Assembly: GCF_001428045.1 (NCBI RefSeq) | Contig: NZ_LMSD01000013.1 | Coordinates: 1-64,000, forward strand | DNA length: 64,000 nt | From: Paenibacillus sp. Soil750 | GTDB taxonomy: Bacteria > Bacillota > Bacilli > Paenibacillales > NBRC-103111 | Direction of reading: 5' to 3' | Shown here: one piece after another, positions 26,015-34,942 of the stretch | Layout of the letters: every line of letters starts with the position of its first letter | Position numbering within the stretch: the stretch's first letter is position 1 | Position numbers and translations under genes: made by a program | Notes under the pieces: generated by a model | Told to the model about the DNA's origin: nothing | Database searches by the model: none | The model's input: only the letters and a program-made list of their open reading frames with translations

Positions 26015-26052
26015 CTCGTATCCCCCCCAAAGTATCAATCATTTACACCTTC

Positions 26053-26116
26053 ATCATATCCTTCAATGAAGTGGGCGACTAACACTCTACCGACATCATA
26101 ATAGCGTTTTCACGAC
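26053..26116 (-). promoter_or_regulatory. YesN-type operator and promoter B (binding protein)
   Basis: GTCGTGAAAACGCTA (26102-26116) and GTCGGTAGAGTGTTA (26080-26094) on the minus strand, 22 bp apart. The -10 TATGAT (26053-26058) lies 20 nt past the trailing G and 38 nt before the start codon. The upstream repeat begins directly after the stop codon of the response-regulator gene. Confidence 0.75.
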
Positions 26117-27721
26117 TTATTGATCTTTGTTATTTTGACTTCGATATTCCATTGGCCCTAATCCAACGTGTTTTTTAAATAGTTTTGTAAAATAGGAGAA
26201 ATTCGTATACCCCAGCGTCGATGCAATGGAACTTACAGGACGCTCCGTATGTGATAATAACTCTTTGGCGACTTTGACTTTTTCAAGAACGATATAATCA
26301 GATAAGACGAAACCCGTCTCTTTTTTAAAAATTCTCGTTAAATAATCGGGATGGAGAAAGACTTGGTCTGCAATCATTTCACGTGTCATATCCTGATCCA
26401 AATTATGTGAGATAAATGTTTTAACGATTTGGACTATTTTTTCTGTCTCTTTGATCGCTTCCGCGTGAATCATCGCTTTGTTAACAGCATGACGAGCCCA
26501 GATGAGCATATCCATGATGGACCGCCCCGCCGATTCCGAGATATGTCTAGATTCTTCATCACCAAATAATTGATTGGCTTCTATGCCTTTTAAGTTCAGA
26601 AAGGAGTAAACGACTTGGGTAAAATTTTGATTGAATTGGTGTAAAATATCAGCATTAATTACGTAGTTGTGGACGAGACTGTCCAAAATCGTTTCAACTT
26701 CATGAACGACTGCATCCTTCGTCGCTGTTTTCATTAGCGAGGCGACCACGCTGAGTGCTGGCAGCTTTGCATGAGGCTTAGAGGTGTCGTTATCATGATG
26801 AAGATAGACTTGATTCACGAAGGCAACATTATTCTGGTCTTGTCTCCTTAGCTCGCCTACCAGATCGGCCATTTCATGAGCTTCTACGGCGTTTCCAAAA
26901 TAACATGAGAGATCACAGTAAAAATAATCGTTACACGAATCGATATATTCTTCACAAGCTCGGAATAGATGTTCGTACTCCCAATTCGTCCCCCTATTTG
27001 CGACCATGATCAATAAGAGCATTCCCCGATCCAAGTGAAAACATATGCCATTTGAACCTTCACCAATTATCATTTCTTCGGCTGAATTTTTAAGGGCATA
27101 CGCTAGAATCTTCTCATCTCTTCGATTTAACTCTTTCTTCCACTTTTGAACTGAAATGAGAATAGGGAGAAAGACCGATTCTTCCGTTATAGGAATGTGA
27201 TGCAACTCCACTTGATCTCGTATCGCGGAGGGCTGGCTAGGTATTGAATGGTTGATCAAGTCCACCCAGAACCTTTCGATAATAAAGGAATGGTGCTTGA
27301 GCCATAGTTGATGGGATTGACTGTTTCTATTGAACTCACTGTTTCGCTTTATGATGTCCTGCGCCTTTCGAATGGCATTTTCCAAATCAGTGGCACGGAC
27401 AGGCTTAAGTAAATAATCAACACTACCCAGTTGAAGCGCTTCTTTCGCGTACTTAAAATCAGCATGACTTGTGAAGAAGATCGTTGCTGTATTCGGATGA
27501 TGCTCTCTCACCCAAGTCAGCAAATCAAAACCACTGCCTTGGGGCATTTCGATATCACACAACAAAATATCGATCCTTTCCCTTACGAATAAGTCTTTTG
27601 CTTGTCTGACATTAATGGCTGTGTGCAGTCTGCTAATGCCTAATTTATTTAGATCAAGGTCAGATTTAACCCCTTCAATAGCCAGAACTTCGTCGTCTAC
27701 AATGAGAAGATGATATTTCAT
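26117..27721 (-). CDS. YesN-type response regulator (REC + AraC), locus II
   Basis: A DNA-binding response regulator of 534 residues. The receiver domain has the acidic pair D9/D10, phospho-acceptor D56 in LLCDIEMP and a Lys in YLLKPV. A middle region of about 280 residues is uncharacterised. The C-terminus has two AraC helix-turn-helix motifs (MIADQVFLHPDYLTRIFKKE; SIASTLGYTNFSYFTKLFKK). The ATG overlaps the TGA of the histidine kinase (ATGA), so the pair is translationally coupled. It is the probable activator of the operators A to E; AraC-type proteins bind direct repeats about two helical turns apart. Confidence 0.93.
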   Translation of the reverse strand: MKYHLLIVDDEVLAIEGVKSDLDLNKLGISRLHTAINVRQAKDLFVRERIDILLCDIEMPQGSGFDLLTWVREHHPNTATIFFTSHADFKYAKEALQLGSVDYLLKPVRATDLENAIRKAQDIIKRNSEFNRNSQSHQLWLKHHSFIIERFWVDLINHSIPSQPSAIRDQVELHHIPITEESVFLPILISVQKWKKELNRRDEKILAYALKNSAEEMIIGEGSNGICFHLDRGMLLLIMVANRGTNWEYEHLFRACEEYIDSCNDYFYCDLSCYFGNAVEAHEMADLVGELRRQDQNNVAFVNQVYLHHDNDTSKPHAKLPALSVVASLMKTATKDAVVHEVETILDSLVHNYVINADILHQFNQNFTQVVYSFLNLKGIEANQLFGDEESRHISESAGRSIMDMLIWARHAVNKAMIHAEAIKETEKIVQIVKTFISHNLDQDMTREMIADQVFLHPDYLTRIFKKETGFVLSDYIVLEKVKVAKELLSHTERPVSSIASTLGYTNFSYFTKLFKKHVGLGPMEYRSQNNKDQ

Positions 27722-29475
27722 CTGGTTTCCTCCAATCCTGGGTTTGTAGGGATAATTATTTCTATTTTCGCTCCAAAGGTATCTCCATCGTTATCGTATA
27801 CGATAGATGTGAGTTCACCGTACAAAAGTCGTAATCTCCGTTCCACATTCCAAATCCCAGTATGCTCACCGCGTCCATTTTCCACACTTCTGCCTGCCTG
27901 CAGTTTTTCAAGTATGTCGTTCTTAAATCCTGGTCCTGTATCTCTTATGCTTATTTTCATTCTGGAGCCGTGCTCTTCAATCAGAAATTCAATCTGAACC
28001 TCAATCGTGAGCGGCTCATCCAACGTAACGGCATGCTTAATTGAATTCTCAACAAAGGATTGAATGACGAGTGGAGGGATCGGGACATCTAATAAGTAAT
28101 CTGGTGAGTGGATCGTCCATTTCAATTTTTCCGGAAAGCGTAAGTTCTGGATTTTTAAATAATTACGCGTATGTTCAAGCTCGTCTTTAAGCGGTACGAA
28201 AGACGTATTGCTCCGGAACATAAATCGGAAATATTCGATTAGAGACATGGTCATATCCAAGATCAAATCATAATTCTTAATTTTAGCCAGATTATAAATA
28301 ATATTAAGAGTATTCAAAAAGAAATGAGGATTAACTTGCAGCTGAAGCCGCTGTAATTCCTCCTTTTGCTTATTTAATTGCTCCTCATAGACGTTAATGC
28401 GGAGCCGCTCAACCTCGGACATCATGGCATTAAAAGCCCCACCCATTATTTGAAATTCCCCCGAAGTATTGCTAAGCTCTACCCTGCTGCTCCAGTCTCC
28501 TTCTCGAACTTTTTTCATTGTGCGCAGTAATCGATAAAGTGGCACCAGAACAGATTGCCTCATGGCATACAAACCTATTGGAATAAAGAGAAATGCAGCG
28601 ATCGTGATAAACCACACAATGGACTGCAGATAGGGAAGCTTAGCTAATATATAATGATCGGGTATCAATACATTTAAACTGAAATCCCCTCGATTAGACA
28701 GTGCACCAACTACAAGAAATTTCTTTTTCGTACCTGAAATATAATATTCGTTTACTTTCTGTTGAAGTTCAATCCCATATTCACTTACAAGTTTTGAATT
28801 AGAAATAGGTTCGCCTTGTGTATTAGCTAATAAAACCTCTCCATCTTCTCCAATTTGCAGCGAACGAAGGGGGTTTACCAATTCCTCCGTATTAATCAAA
28901 GCTCCAAGGTAAGTGTCCCCAGCACGCACAATATCAACTAGGTAATTAACTTGGTTAATTTGCACATATTTCCATACCTTAGAGGAACTCCCCTTCGCAA
29001 ATAACTCAGAATGCATATAGTCAATCAGATATTTTTCAATAATGTCATTCCCCTTAATATCTGAAGCATTCTTCTTAGAAATAGTTAAGAAATCTTGTCG
29101 ATGATCCGTATAGGCAAAAAATGAAGTAATCGGGTCGTACAAGTTAATATCTTTACTTAACTTGTTAAACAAATATATTTTAGCACTGTAATACTCTCCA
29201 TCAGCTACCTCTTGGCTAAGCGATAACAAATCGTATCCTGTACCGGCAACCGTACGCATATACGAATCGATGTCGTCTAAATGAGAGTCACTCTGGTCCG
29301 TATACAGGTTCAACGTATTCTTATAAGAATCCGCAACCTGCCCCCTAACGACATGAATAGCATAGTAGTTGTTGTATAAGAGCATCCCCACCAGCGGCAT
29401 CGTCATTATGAACACGCTGACGATTAACTTAACTCTCAAAGAAGCTCGTCTCCAGTACCATGCGGGTGTATTCAT
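27718..29475 (-). CDS. YesM-type sensor histidine kinase, locus II
   Basis: A membrane kinase of 585 residues that phosphorylates the adjacent YesN-like regulator. TM1 lies near residues 16-38, then a Cache-type extracellular sensor, TM2 near 283-305, a HAMP region, a coiled coil rich in Gln and Glu, and the kinase core. The phosphorylated His is H384 in QVNPHFFLNTL. The ATPase N box is FVENSIKHA, with DTGPGF as G1. The ATG at 29475 has AAGGGAG 10 nt upstream; the TTG at 29502 is less likely. It is in one transcription direction with the two permeases, with a hairpin between them. Confidence 0.93.
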   Translation of the reverse strand: MNTPAWYWRRASLRVKLIVSVFIMTMPLVGMLLYNNYYAIHVVRGQVADSYKNTLNLYTDQSDSHLDDIDSYMRTVAGTGYDLLSLSQEVADGEYYSAKIYLFNKLSKDINLYDPITSFFAYTDHRQDFLTISKKNASDIKGNDIIEKYLIDYMHSELFAKGSSSKVWKYVQINQVNYLVDIVRAGDTYLGALINTEELVNPLRSLQIGEDGEVLLANTQGEPISNSKLVSEYGIELQQKVNEYYISGTKKKFLVVGALSNRGDFSLNVLIPDHYILAKLPYLQSIVWFITIAAFLFIPIGLYAMRQSVLVPLYRLLRTMKKVREGDWSSRVELSNTSGEFQIMGGAFNAMMSEVERLRINVYEEQLNKQKEELQRLQLQVNPHFFLNTLNIIYNLAKIKNYDLILDMTMSLIEYFRFMFRSNTSFVPLKDELEHTRNYLKIQNLRFPEKLKWTIHSPDYLLDVPIPPLVIQSFVENSIKHAVTLDEPLTIEVQIEFLIEEHGSRMKISIRDTGPGFKNDILEKLQAGRSVENGRGEHTGIWNVERRLRLLYGELTSIVYDNDGDTFGAKIEIIIPTNPGLEETR

Positions 29476-29544
29476 GTCGTTTCGGCTCCCTTTGTTACTC
29501 AAATTTAAATACCAGATCTATCATACTCTTATAAGAACTGGCAA

Positions 29545-29574
29545 CGCCACAACCATAATAAGTCAGTTGTGGCG
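29545..29574 (-). other. Intercistronic hairpin between permease and kinase genes
   Basis: CGCCACAAC and GTTGTGGCG form a 9-bp perfect stem with a 12-nt loop. No T run follows in either direction, so it is more likely an mRNA stability or attenuation element that lowers kinase and regulator levels than a full terminator. Confidence 0.45.
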
Positions 29575-29605
29575 CCATCGCATATAGTAGAATCCAACCG
29601 GTGCT

Positions 29606-30490
29606 TTATCCTTTTACAGCACCAATCATAATTCCTTTGATAAAGTATTTTTGGAAAAATGGGTACGCCACCAAGATAGGAAGGACCCCAATGACGGCAA
29701 TGGCCATTTTCACAGCATCTGTAGGCATTTGTTGCATAGCATCACTTGCATTATTCGTCATATTCGTGCTTATGAATTGGATATCCTGCATGATTCGATT
29801 CAGCAGATTTTGTACACTGTATAGTTTAGGATCGGTAATGTAGATCATGCCTAGCTGCCAATCATTCCAGTACATGATACATTCGAAGAGTCCAATCGTT
29901 GCCAATATAGGGCCCGAGAGCGGAAGCACGATGGACCATAAGGTCCTATACTCGCCTGCTCCGTCTATTTGTGCGGATTCGATCAAAGCACTAGGAATCG
30001 TCGTCTGGAAGAAGGTTCTCATCAACATCACGTAAAATCCGTTCATCAGAAGCCCCGGTACAATTAATGCCCAGATTGTATTTTTAATATGAAAGATCTG
30101 TGTATAAACCAAGTAGGAGGGAACCAGTCCTCCATGAAACAACATGGTAAAGAAGACGATAAACATAATCAAATTGCGATAAGGCGTAACACTTCTGGAT
30201 AACGGATAAGCCAAAAGAGCTGTCATGGATACCCCTAAAACAGTTCCGACTATCGTAACGAAGACTGTCACTCCGTAAGCCCGAGCGATCTCTCCCCCTC
30301 TTTCGTATAAATACACATACGCAGCCGTACTAAACGTATGAGGGATGAACGAATAACCATACGCGATAATATCATTCTGATCCGTTAACGAAGCTGATAT
30401 GAGCAGTATGAACGGGAGAATACAAATGACGGTGAACAAAAACATCGTGATATGGCTGAACCATGTCAAGCCTCTGCTCTCTTTTTTCAT
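29606..30490 (-). CDS. ABC permease, YtcP/LplC type (locus II)
   Basis: A membrane subunit of the locus II importer, 294 residues, about six transmembrane segments. The first is FLFTVICILPFILLISASL. The EAA loop is ESAQIDGAGEYRTLWSIVLP, and the C-terminus is QKYFIKGIMIGAVKG. AAGGAGGT lies 8 nt upstream of the ATG. The gene follows the LplB-type permease by 84 nt and is followed by the sensor kinase gene. The importer ATPase is encoded elsewhere. Confidence 0.93.
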   Translation of the reverse strand: MKKESRGLTWFSHITMFLFTVICILPFILLISASLTDQNDIIAYGYSFIPHTFSTAAYVYLYERGGEIARAYGVTVFVTIVGTVLGVSMTALLAYPLSRSVTPYRNLIMFIVFFTMLFHGGLVPSYLVYTQIFHIKNTIWALIVPGLLMNGFYVMLMRTFFQTTIPSALIESAQIDGAGEYRTLWSIVLPLSGPILATIGLFECIMYWNDWQLGMIYITDPKLYSVQNLLNRIMQDIQFISTNMTNNASDAMQQMPTDAVKMAIAVIGVLPILVAYPFFQKYFIKGIMIGAVKG

Positions 30491-30574
30491 GGGTGTCTAC
30501 CTCCTTAAAGTTTTCTGCGTTACTTCCTGATTATGCATCTTGACGAGCAGAAAACTCGCTTCGGAAGCATCCGC

Positions 30575-31537
30575 TTAGAACAATGCGCTATCTTTGCTGT
30601 ATAGTCGCACCATATAGTTTGCAAGCATAACAAGTAAAAATCCAACGAGAGATTGATACACTCCTGCGGCTGTGGACAAGCCAATATCCCCGTTGCCCGT
30701 TAAACCTTTAAATACATACGTATCGATCGTGGCTGTTGTATTAAATAATGCACCCGAATTCATTGGAACCTGATAAAATAAACCGAAATCAGAGTAAAAA
30801 ATTCTTCCGATACTGAGCAGTGTCAACATGATAATGACTGGTGTTAGAATCGGCAAGGTAATATGACGTATCTGCTGCAATCGGCTTGCACCGTCGAGTC
30901 TAGCAGCTTCATAATACTCTTCATCAATTCCCATCAATGCTGCAAAGAAAACAATGCTCGAATAGCCAACACTTTTCCAGAAGTGAACCAACGTTAAAAT
31001 CCAAGGCCAATACTTTTCCTCGGTATACCAAGAAATGCCATCTTTTATTCCGAACCATGGAAGTACGGTGTGATTCATGAATCCCGTATCTGCACTTAAG
31101 AGGGCATATACCAAATAGCTGACGATTACCATGGAAATTAGATGCGGCAGAGTGATCACACTCTGATAAAACTTAAGCAATACTTTATTTTTGATCTCGT
31201 TCAACAAGATCGCACAGGCTAAGGACAAGAAAGTTCCAACAACAATAAACAATAAATTGTAGAGAATCGTGTTTCGGGTAATAATATAAGCGTCCGATGT
31301 CTTAAAGAGATATTCAAAGTTTTTAAATCCAATCCAGTCACTCTCTAAAATGCCCTTAGCAAAATTTATTTTTTTGAAGGCAATGACGATCCCGAGCATC
31401 GGGATATAATTATTGAACAACAGGTACAGAAGTCCAGGGGCCATCATAATTAGAAGTGGCAGGTATTTACGGAAACGGTTTTCTTTTTTCTTGTACGGGA
31501 TACCCGCCCGTAGTACAGTTGCTGATGCTTTTTCCAT
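30575..31537 (-). CDS. ABC permease, LplB type (locus II)
   Basis: The partner permease, 320 residues. A basic cytoplasmic N-terminus precedes LLIMMAPGLLYLLFNNYIPM, and the EAA loop reads YEAARLDGASRLQQIRHITLP. GGAAGGG precedes the ATG. It is the first gene of the permease-permease-kinase-regulator unit and is driven by promoter C with the direct-repeat operator, which closes a positive feedback loop: the regulator is encoded at the end of the operon it probably activates. Confidence 0.93.
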   Translation of the reverse strand: MEKASATVLRAGIPYKKKENRFRKYLPLLIMMAPGLLYLLFNNYIPMLGIVIAFKKINFAKGILESDWIGFKNFEYLFKTSDAYIITRNTILYNLLFIVVGTFLSLACAILLNEIKNKVLLKFYQSVITLPHLISMVIVSYLVYALLSADTGFMNHTVLPWFGIKDGISWYTEEKYWPWILTLVHFWKSVGYSSIVFFAALMGIDEEYYEAARLDGASRLQQIRHITLPILTPVIIMLTLLSIGRIFYSDFGLFYQVPMNSGALFNTTATIDTYVFKGLTGNGDIGLSTAAGVYQSLVGFLLVMLANYMVRLYSKDSALF

Positions 31538-31586
31538 CTTAGAAACCCTTCCTTTCTGTTTATTATTTCTCTAATGTCTTACCTTG

Positions 31587-31650
31587 ATTTTAAGGGATAC
31601 GATCTCGTCCATCTAACAATCTAACGACCACATAGTAACGTTTTAACGAC
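31587..31650 (-). promoter_or_regulatory. YesN-type operator and promoter C (permease/kinase/regulator operon)
   Basis: GTCGTTAAAACGTTA (31636-31650) and GTCGTTAGATTGTTA (31614-31628) on the minus strand are the closest to the consensus and the clearest direct repeat. The -10 TAAAAT (31587-31592) lies 20 nt past the trailing G. The start codon is 49 nt downstream. Confidence 0.78.
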
Positions 31651-31663
31651 TTTCGCTTCTTCG

Positions 31664-31696
31664 AAAAAAAAGACTGATCGGGAAAATCCCGTTCAG
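31664..31696 (-). terminator. Terminator of the GH1-SDR operon
   Basis: CTGATCGGG (31674-31682) pairs with CCCGTTCAG (31688-31696) with one mismatch and a 5-nt loop. On the minus strand TCTTTTTTTT follows. It lies between the SDR stop codon and operator C. Confidence 0.85.
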
Positions 31697-31709
31697 CCGT
31701 TCATTTGCT

Positions 31710-32477
31710 TTAATACGACGTCCAACCACCGTCAGCCGTTATGACAGTCCCATTCACAAACTTTGAATCCTCAGATGCAAGGAATAGAGCAACGGTAGCA
31801 ATCTCACTAGGATCTACAGGTTCGCGCCGTTGAGTACCCGCTCCATTTTGGAACTCCTGCAAAGCTGCCATGTCCATATTGCCCATTGAATTCATGATAG
31901 AGGTTAGAACACCTCCTGGTGCAATAGCATTACAGCGAATGCCGGATTTCGCGTACATATAACCAACATTTTTGGTAAGCCCCACTAGTCCATGCTTAGA
32001 GGATGTATAAGCAACTCCACCTTTGCCCCCAGTTATTCCAGCGGCGGACGCAATATTTACAATGACACCCTCTCCCTGTTTCAACATGAACGGAAGAGCT
32101 CTACGAATGGCGCGCATTGGACCTGTCAAATTAATCCCTATTACTCGGTCCCACAAATCGTCTTCGATTGTTTCGATTAATCTGAAGCCATCCATGATTC
32201 CTGCGTTGTTCACGAGAATGTCGACTCTTCCGAATGCTTCGGCAGCCCTTTCCACCATAGCCTGGATGTCTTCTTCCTTCATGACATTAGCGACAACGCC
32301 TATAGCTGTACCGCCATTTTGGTTAATCGCGTTAACAACTGCTAAGGTGGCTTCTTCATTCATATCCGCTACCACGACCTTGGCGCCTTCCTCCGCATAC
32401 AGTTCTGCAATCGCTTTGCCAACACCTGAGGCTGCTCCTGTTACAATCGCTACTTTATTTTGTAGTTTCATTCCCAT
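31710..32477 (-). CDS. Short-chain dehydrogenase/reductase (locus II, minus strand)
   Basis: A classical NAD-dependent SDR of 255 residues. The cofactor motif is TGAASGVG (residues 13-20), D38 after the second strand favours NAD(H), and the catalytic residues are S143, Y157 and K161 (YTSSKHG). Substrate unknown; oxidation of a sugar released by the operon's glycosidases is a reasonable guess, since L-rhamnose and L-arabinose dehydrogenases belong to this family. AGGAGG lies upstream of the ATG at 32477. It follows the GH1 gene by 18 nt and is co-transcribed. Confidence 0.9.
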   Translation of the reverse strand: MGMKLQNKVAIVTGAASGVGKAIAELYAEEGAKVVVADMNEEATLAVVNAINQNGGTAIGVVANVMKEEDIQAMVERAAEAFGRVDILVNNAGIMDGFRLIETIEDDLWDRVIGINLTGPMRAIRRALPFMLKQGEGVIVNIASAAGITGGKGGVAYTSSKHGLVGLTKNVGYMYAKSGIRCNAIAPGGVLTSIMNSMGNMDMAALQEFQNGAGTQRREPVDPSEIATVALFLASEDSKFVNGTVITADGGWTSY

Positions 32478-32495
32478 ATCCCCTTCCTCCTCTCT

Positions 32496-33773
32496 TTAGA
32501 TCGCGTTTTCTTTAGCAATTTTCCCAAGATGGATACCACTTGGCTTAGTGGTACGCTCCTGCGTGTTACGGTCCACTTCAATTAATCCGAAAGTCTTGGA
32601 GAACCCAAGCTGCCACTCAAAATTATCCATCAAGGACCAATGCATATAGCCCAAAACTTGGAATCCGTCCGTAATACAATCTTGAACACCTTTCAGGGCC
32701 TGATTAATAAAAGCAATACGCCGGGTATCATCATCCGTTGCTATCCCATTTTCAGTAATCATAATCGGCATTTTCAAATGTTCGCTAACATAACGGACAA
32801 CTGCCCCAAGTGCCTCCGGGTAAAATTCGTTCCCCATTTGTGTCGTCTCTGCATCATCAGGCACGGGGAGAAGGCCATCTGGTCCATACACAGCGCGCGT
32901 ATAGTTTTGTAACCCAAAGAAGTCATCCTCATTCAGGTATGGAACAAATTGAACAAATTCCTCTTGCCATGCATCTCTCGCATTTTCTTCACCGCCAGGA
33001 ACACTTTGGATGTCGTAGAGTGACAAGGTAACTCCTACTTTGGTTTGCGGACTAATCTGCCGAATAGCTGCTCTTGCTTCCACATGCGCTTGAAAAATAA
33101 CTGCCAAGCCTTCCTCCGAACGTGGAGCTAAAAACGAGTGAACTTCGGTAGGAGGTACTCCAAATGCTTTACTTAACCCCATGAAGTATTTTTGCATCTG
33201 AGCCGCCATATTCTCCATGTTCATGCCGACTTGTGCACCAGGAGAACCAGACTTCATTGCGTATCGCTTCATAATCTTCTTAATCCCGATGGAGATATTC
33301 GCCTCATTAATTGTACATACATAGGGGATCAACTCGCCTAATTCACGCATGACATGTGTGCAATATCGTGCAAAACGGGCAGGTGTATCCGCCGATTCCC
33401 AACCCCCTAGCCGAATGAGCCATTGTGGTGAGCTAAAATGGTGTAAAGTCACAATCGGAGTTATCTTATTTTCTTTGCACGCAAGTAAAACTTCCCGATA
33501 ATGTTCAATTTCTGACGATTCGAATTGCCCCTCCTCTGGCTCGATTCGAGCCCATTCAATGGAGAATCTATAGGAATTCAATCCCAAGTTAGCCATTTCA
33601 GTAATATCACTCTTAAAACGGTTATAGTGGTCTACCGCACTGCCTGATGGTTCCTTGAACACCGAGCCCTCCAAGTTTTCCATCAACCAAAAATCAGAAT
33701 TCGTATTATTGCCTTCTACCTGATGTGCTGCAGTGGATGCACCCCATAAAAAGCCTTCTGGAAAATGTGCCAT
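32496..33773 (-). CDS. GH1 beta-glucosidase-like enzyme, intracellular
   Basis: A retaining beta-glycosidase with the full (beta/alpha)8 fold in 425 residues. The N-terminal signature FLWGASTAAHQVEG is present. The acid/base is E157, but the usual TxNEP motif reads TINEAN, with Ala for Pro. The nucleophile is E341 in IMITENGIATDD. The protein is slightly shorter than common 6-phospho or free beta-glucosidases, and I see no basic pocket for phosphate. There is no signal peptide. It is the first gene of a two-gene operon with an SDR and is driven by promoter D. Confidence 0.9.
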   Translation of the reverse strand: MAHFPEGFLWGASTAAHQVEGNNTNSDFWLMENLEGSVFKEPSGSAVDHYNRFKSDITEMANLGLNSYRFSIEWARIEPEEGQFESSEIEHYREVLLACKENKITPIVTLHHFSSPQWLIRLGGWESADTPARFARYCTHVMRELGELIPYVCTINEANISIGIKKIMKRYAMKSGSPGAQVGMNMENMAAQMQKYFMGLSKAFGVPPTEVHSFLAPRSEEGLAVIFQAHVEARAAIRQISPQTKVGVTLSLYDIQSVPGGEENARDAWQEEFVQFVPYLNEDDFFGLQNYTRAVYGPDGLLPVPDDAETTQMGNEFYPEALGAVVRYVSEHLKMPIMITENGIATDDDTRRIAFINQALKGVQDCITDGFQVLGYMHWSLMDNFEWQLGFSKTFGLIEVDRNTQERTTKPSGIHLGKIAKENAI

Positions 33774-33812
33774 GTTTGCTCCTCCTCAACTTCGATTAAT
33801 TGCTGCAATCTC

Positions 33813-33876
33813 ATTTTATAAGGATCCTATAGTGGCAACTAACAATCCAACGACTCTTCACTAACGTTTTGACGAC
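33813..33876 (-). promoter_or_regulatory. YesN-type operator and promoter D (GH1-SDR operon)
   Basis: GTCGTCAAAACGTTA (33862-33876) and GTCGTTGGATTGTTA (33840-33854) on the minus strand, 22 bp apart. The -10 TAAAAT (33813-33818) is again 20 nt past the trailing G. The intergenic stretch 33774-34076 otherwise holds only site E and AT-rich sequence. Confidence 0.76.
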
Positions 33877-33966
33877 TTTCTAAAAACGAAAAAAAGAGAC
33901 CTGAACCCTTGGCCCCTACAATAAAAAAGAACTTATTTAAAATTGTCGTTCCAGTACCATAATGTA

Positions 33967-34027
33967 GTCGTTAAAACGTTAGTGAAGAAACATTGATTGA
34001 CGTAAAGTTAAACTGAAAAGTCATACT
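33967..34027 (+). promoter_or_regulatory. YesN-type half-operator and promoter E (divergent SDR)
   Basis: The plus strand carries GTCGTTAAAACGTTA (33967-33981), followed by GTGAAGA, identical to the spacer of site D. The second repeat position (33989-34003) is not conserved. A possible -10 CATACT is at 34022-34027, 50 nt before the start codon, but 3 nt off the spacing seen in sites A to D. Confidence 0.5.
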
Positions 34028-34076
34028 GTGAAACCCGAATTACTAAATCTATTTGAATTTTAGGAGGATTTGATTC

Positions 34077-34886
34077 ATGACAGACTTCACTAGTGTACAA
34101 AACAAAGTTGCCATTGTTACTGGCGCTTCAGATGGCCTTGGTAAGGCAATTGCAAAGTGCTATGCAGAAAATGGGATGAAGGTCATTGTATCTGATATTA
34201 ATACCGAAAAGGGTTCTAAGGTAGTAGAAGAAATTAAAGCGACAGGTGGAGAGGCATCTTTCTTTCGAACGGATGTCAGCCAAGAGGAAGATGTAAAAGC
34301 AATGGTCGACTTTGCTATTGAAACCTATGGCCGTCTAGACGGTATTGTAAATAACGCCGGAATTAGCGCTGAGAGTAGGCCGACTCATGAGTATTCAGTA
34401 TCTGAGTTTGATAGGTTAACATCTATTGACCTAAAGGGTGTCTTCCTGGGAATGAAGTTTGGAATCGAAGCGATCCTCAAGTCGAAATCATCTTCAGGAT
34501 TCGTAGTTAATGTTGCATCTTTAGCTGGTATATTAGGCAATAGTTCCATGGCTATTTATACTTCGGCCAAGCATGGCGTTGTAGGTCTTACAAAAAGTGC
34601 CGCACTTGATTATGCACCATACAACATTACAGTCAATGCGATATGTCCGGGGACCATCAAGACTTCCATTTGGGGGAATGCACCCGAAGAAGTTATTCAA
34701 CAATATGCAAAGTTATTGTCTCCGAATGGAAGATTAGGAGATCCTAAAGAAGTGGCACATTTAGCCTTATTTTTAGCCTCGGATTTGGCTCGTTACATTA
34801 GTGGTTCAGCCATCACTGTCGATGCTGGCTCAAGCGCTGGTAAGCTTACTCCCACTCAATGGGCTCATCCCGAAATATTGGAATAA
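34077..34886 (+). CDS. Short-chain dehydrogenase/reductase (locus II, plus strand)
   Basis: A second classical SDR, 269 residues. TGASDGLG lies at residues 15-22, D40 favours NAD(H), and the active site is S148, Y161, K165 (YTSAKHG). It is only distantly similar to the SDR at 31710-32477, so it is probably a different activity and not a recent duplicate. AGGAGG lies 9 nt upstream. A TetR-type gene follows after 56 nt. The half-operator E upstream suggests that it belongs, at least partly, to the same regulon as the divergent GH1 operon. Confidence 0.9.
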   Translation: MTDFTSVQNKVAIVTGASDGLGKAIAKCYAENGMKVIVSDINTEKGSKVVEEIKATGGEASFFRTDVSQEEDVKAMVDFAIETYGRLDGIVNNAGISAESRPTHEYSVSEFDRLTSIDLKGVFLGMKFGIEAILKSKSSSGFVVNVASLAGILGNSSMAIYTSAKHGVVGLTKSAALDYAPYNITVNAICPGTIKTSIWGNAPEEVIQQYAKLLSPNGRLGDPKEVAHLALFLASDLARYISGSAITVDAGSSAGKLTPTQWAHPEILE

Positions 34887-34942
34887 ATGCACTATTTATA
34901 ATAATTAATGATTATCTCAGTATTTTAAAGGATGGGATAGAA

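Noticed and set aside
33989..34003. Second repeat of operator E
   Set aside because: Only a few positions match the consensus, so E is listed as a half-site.
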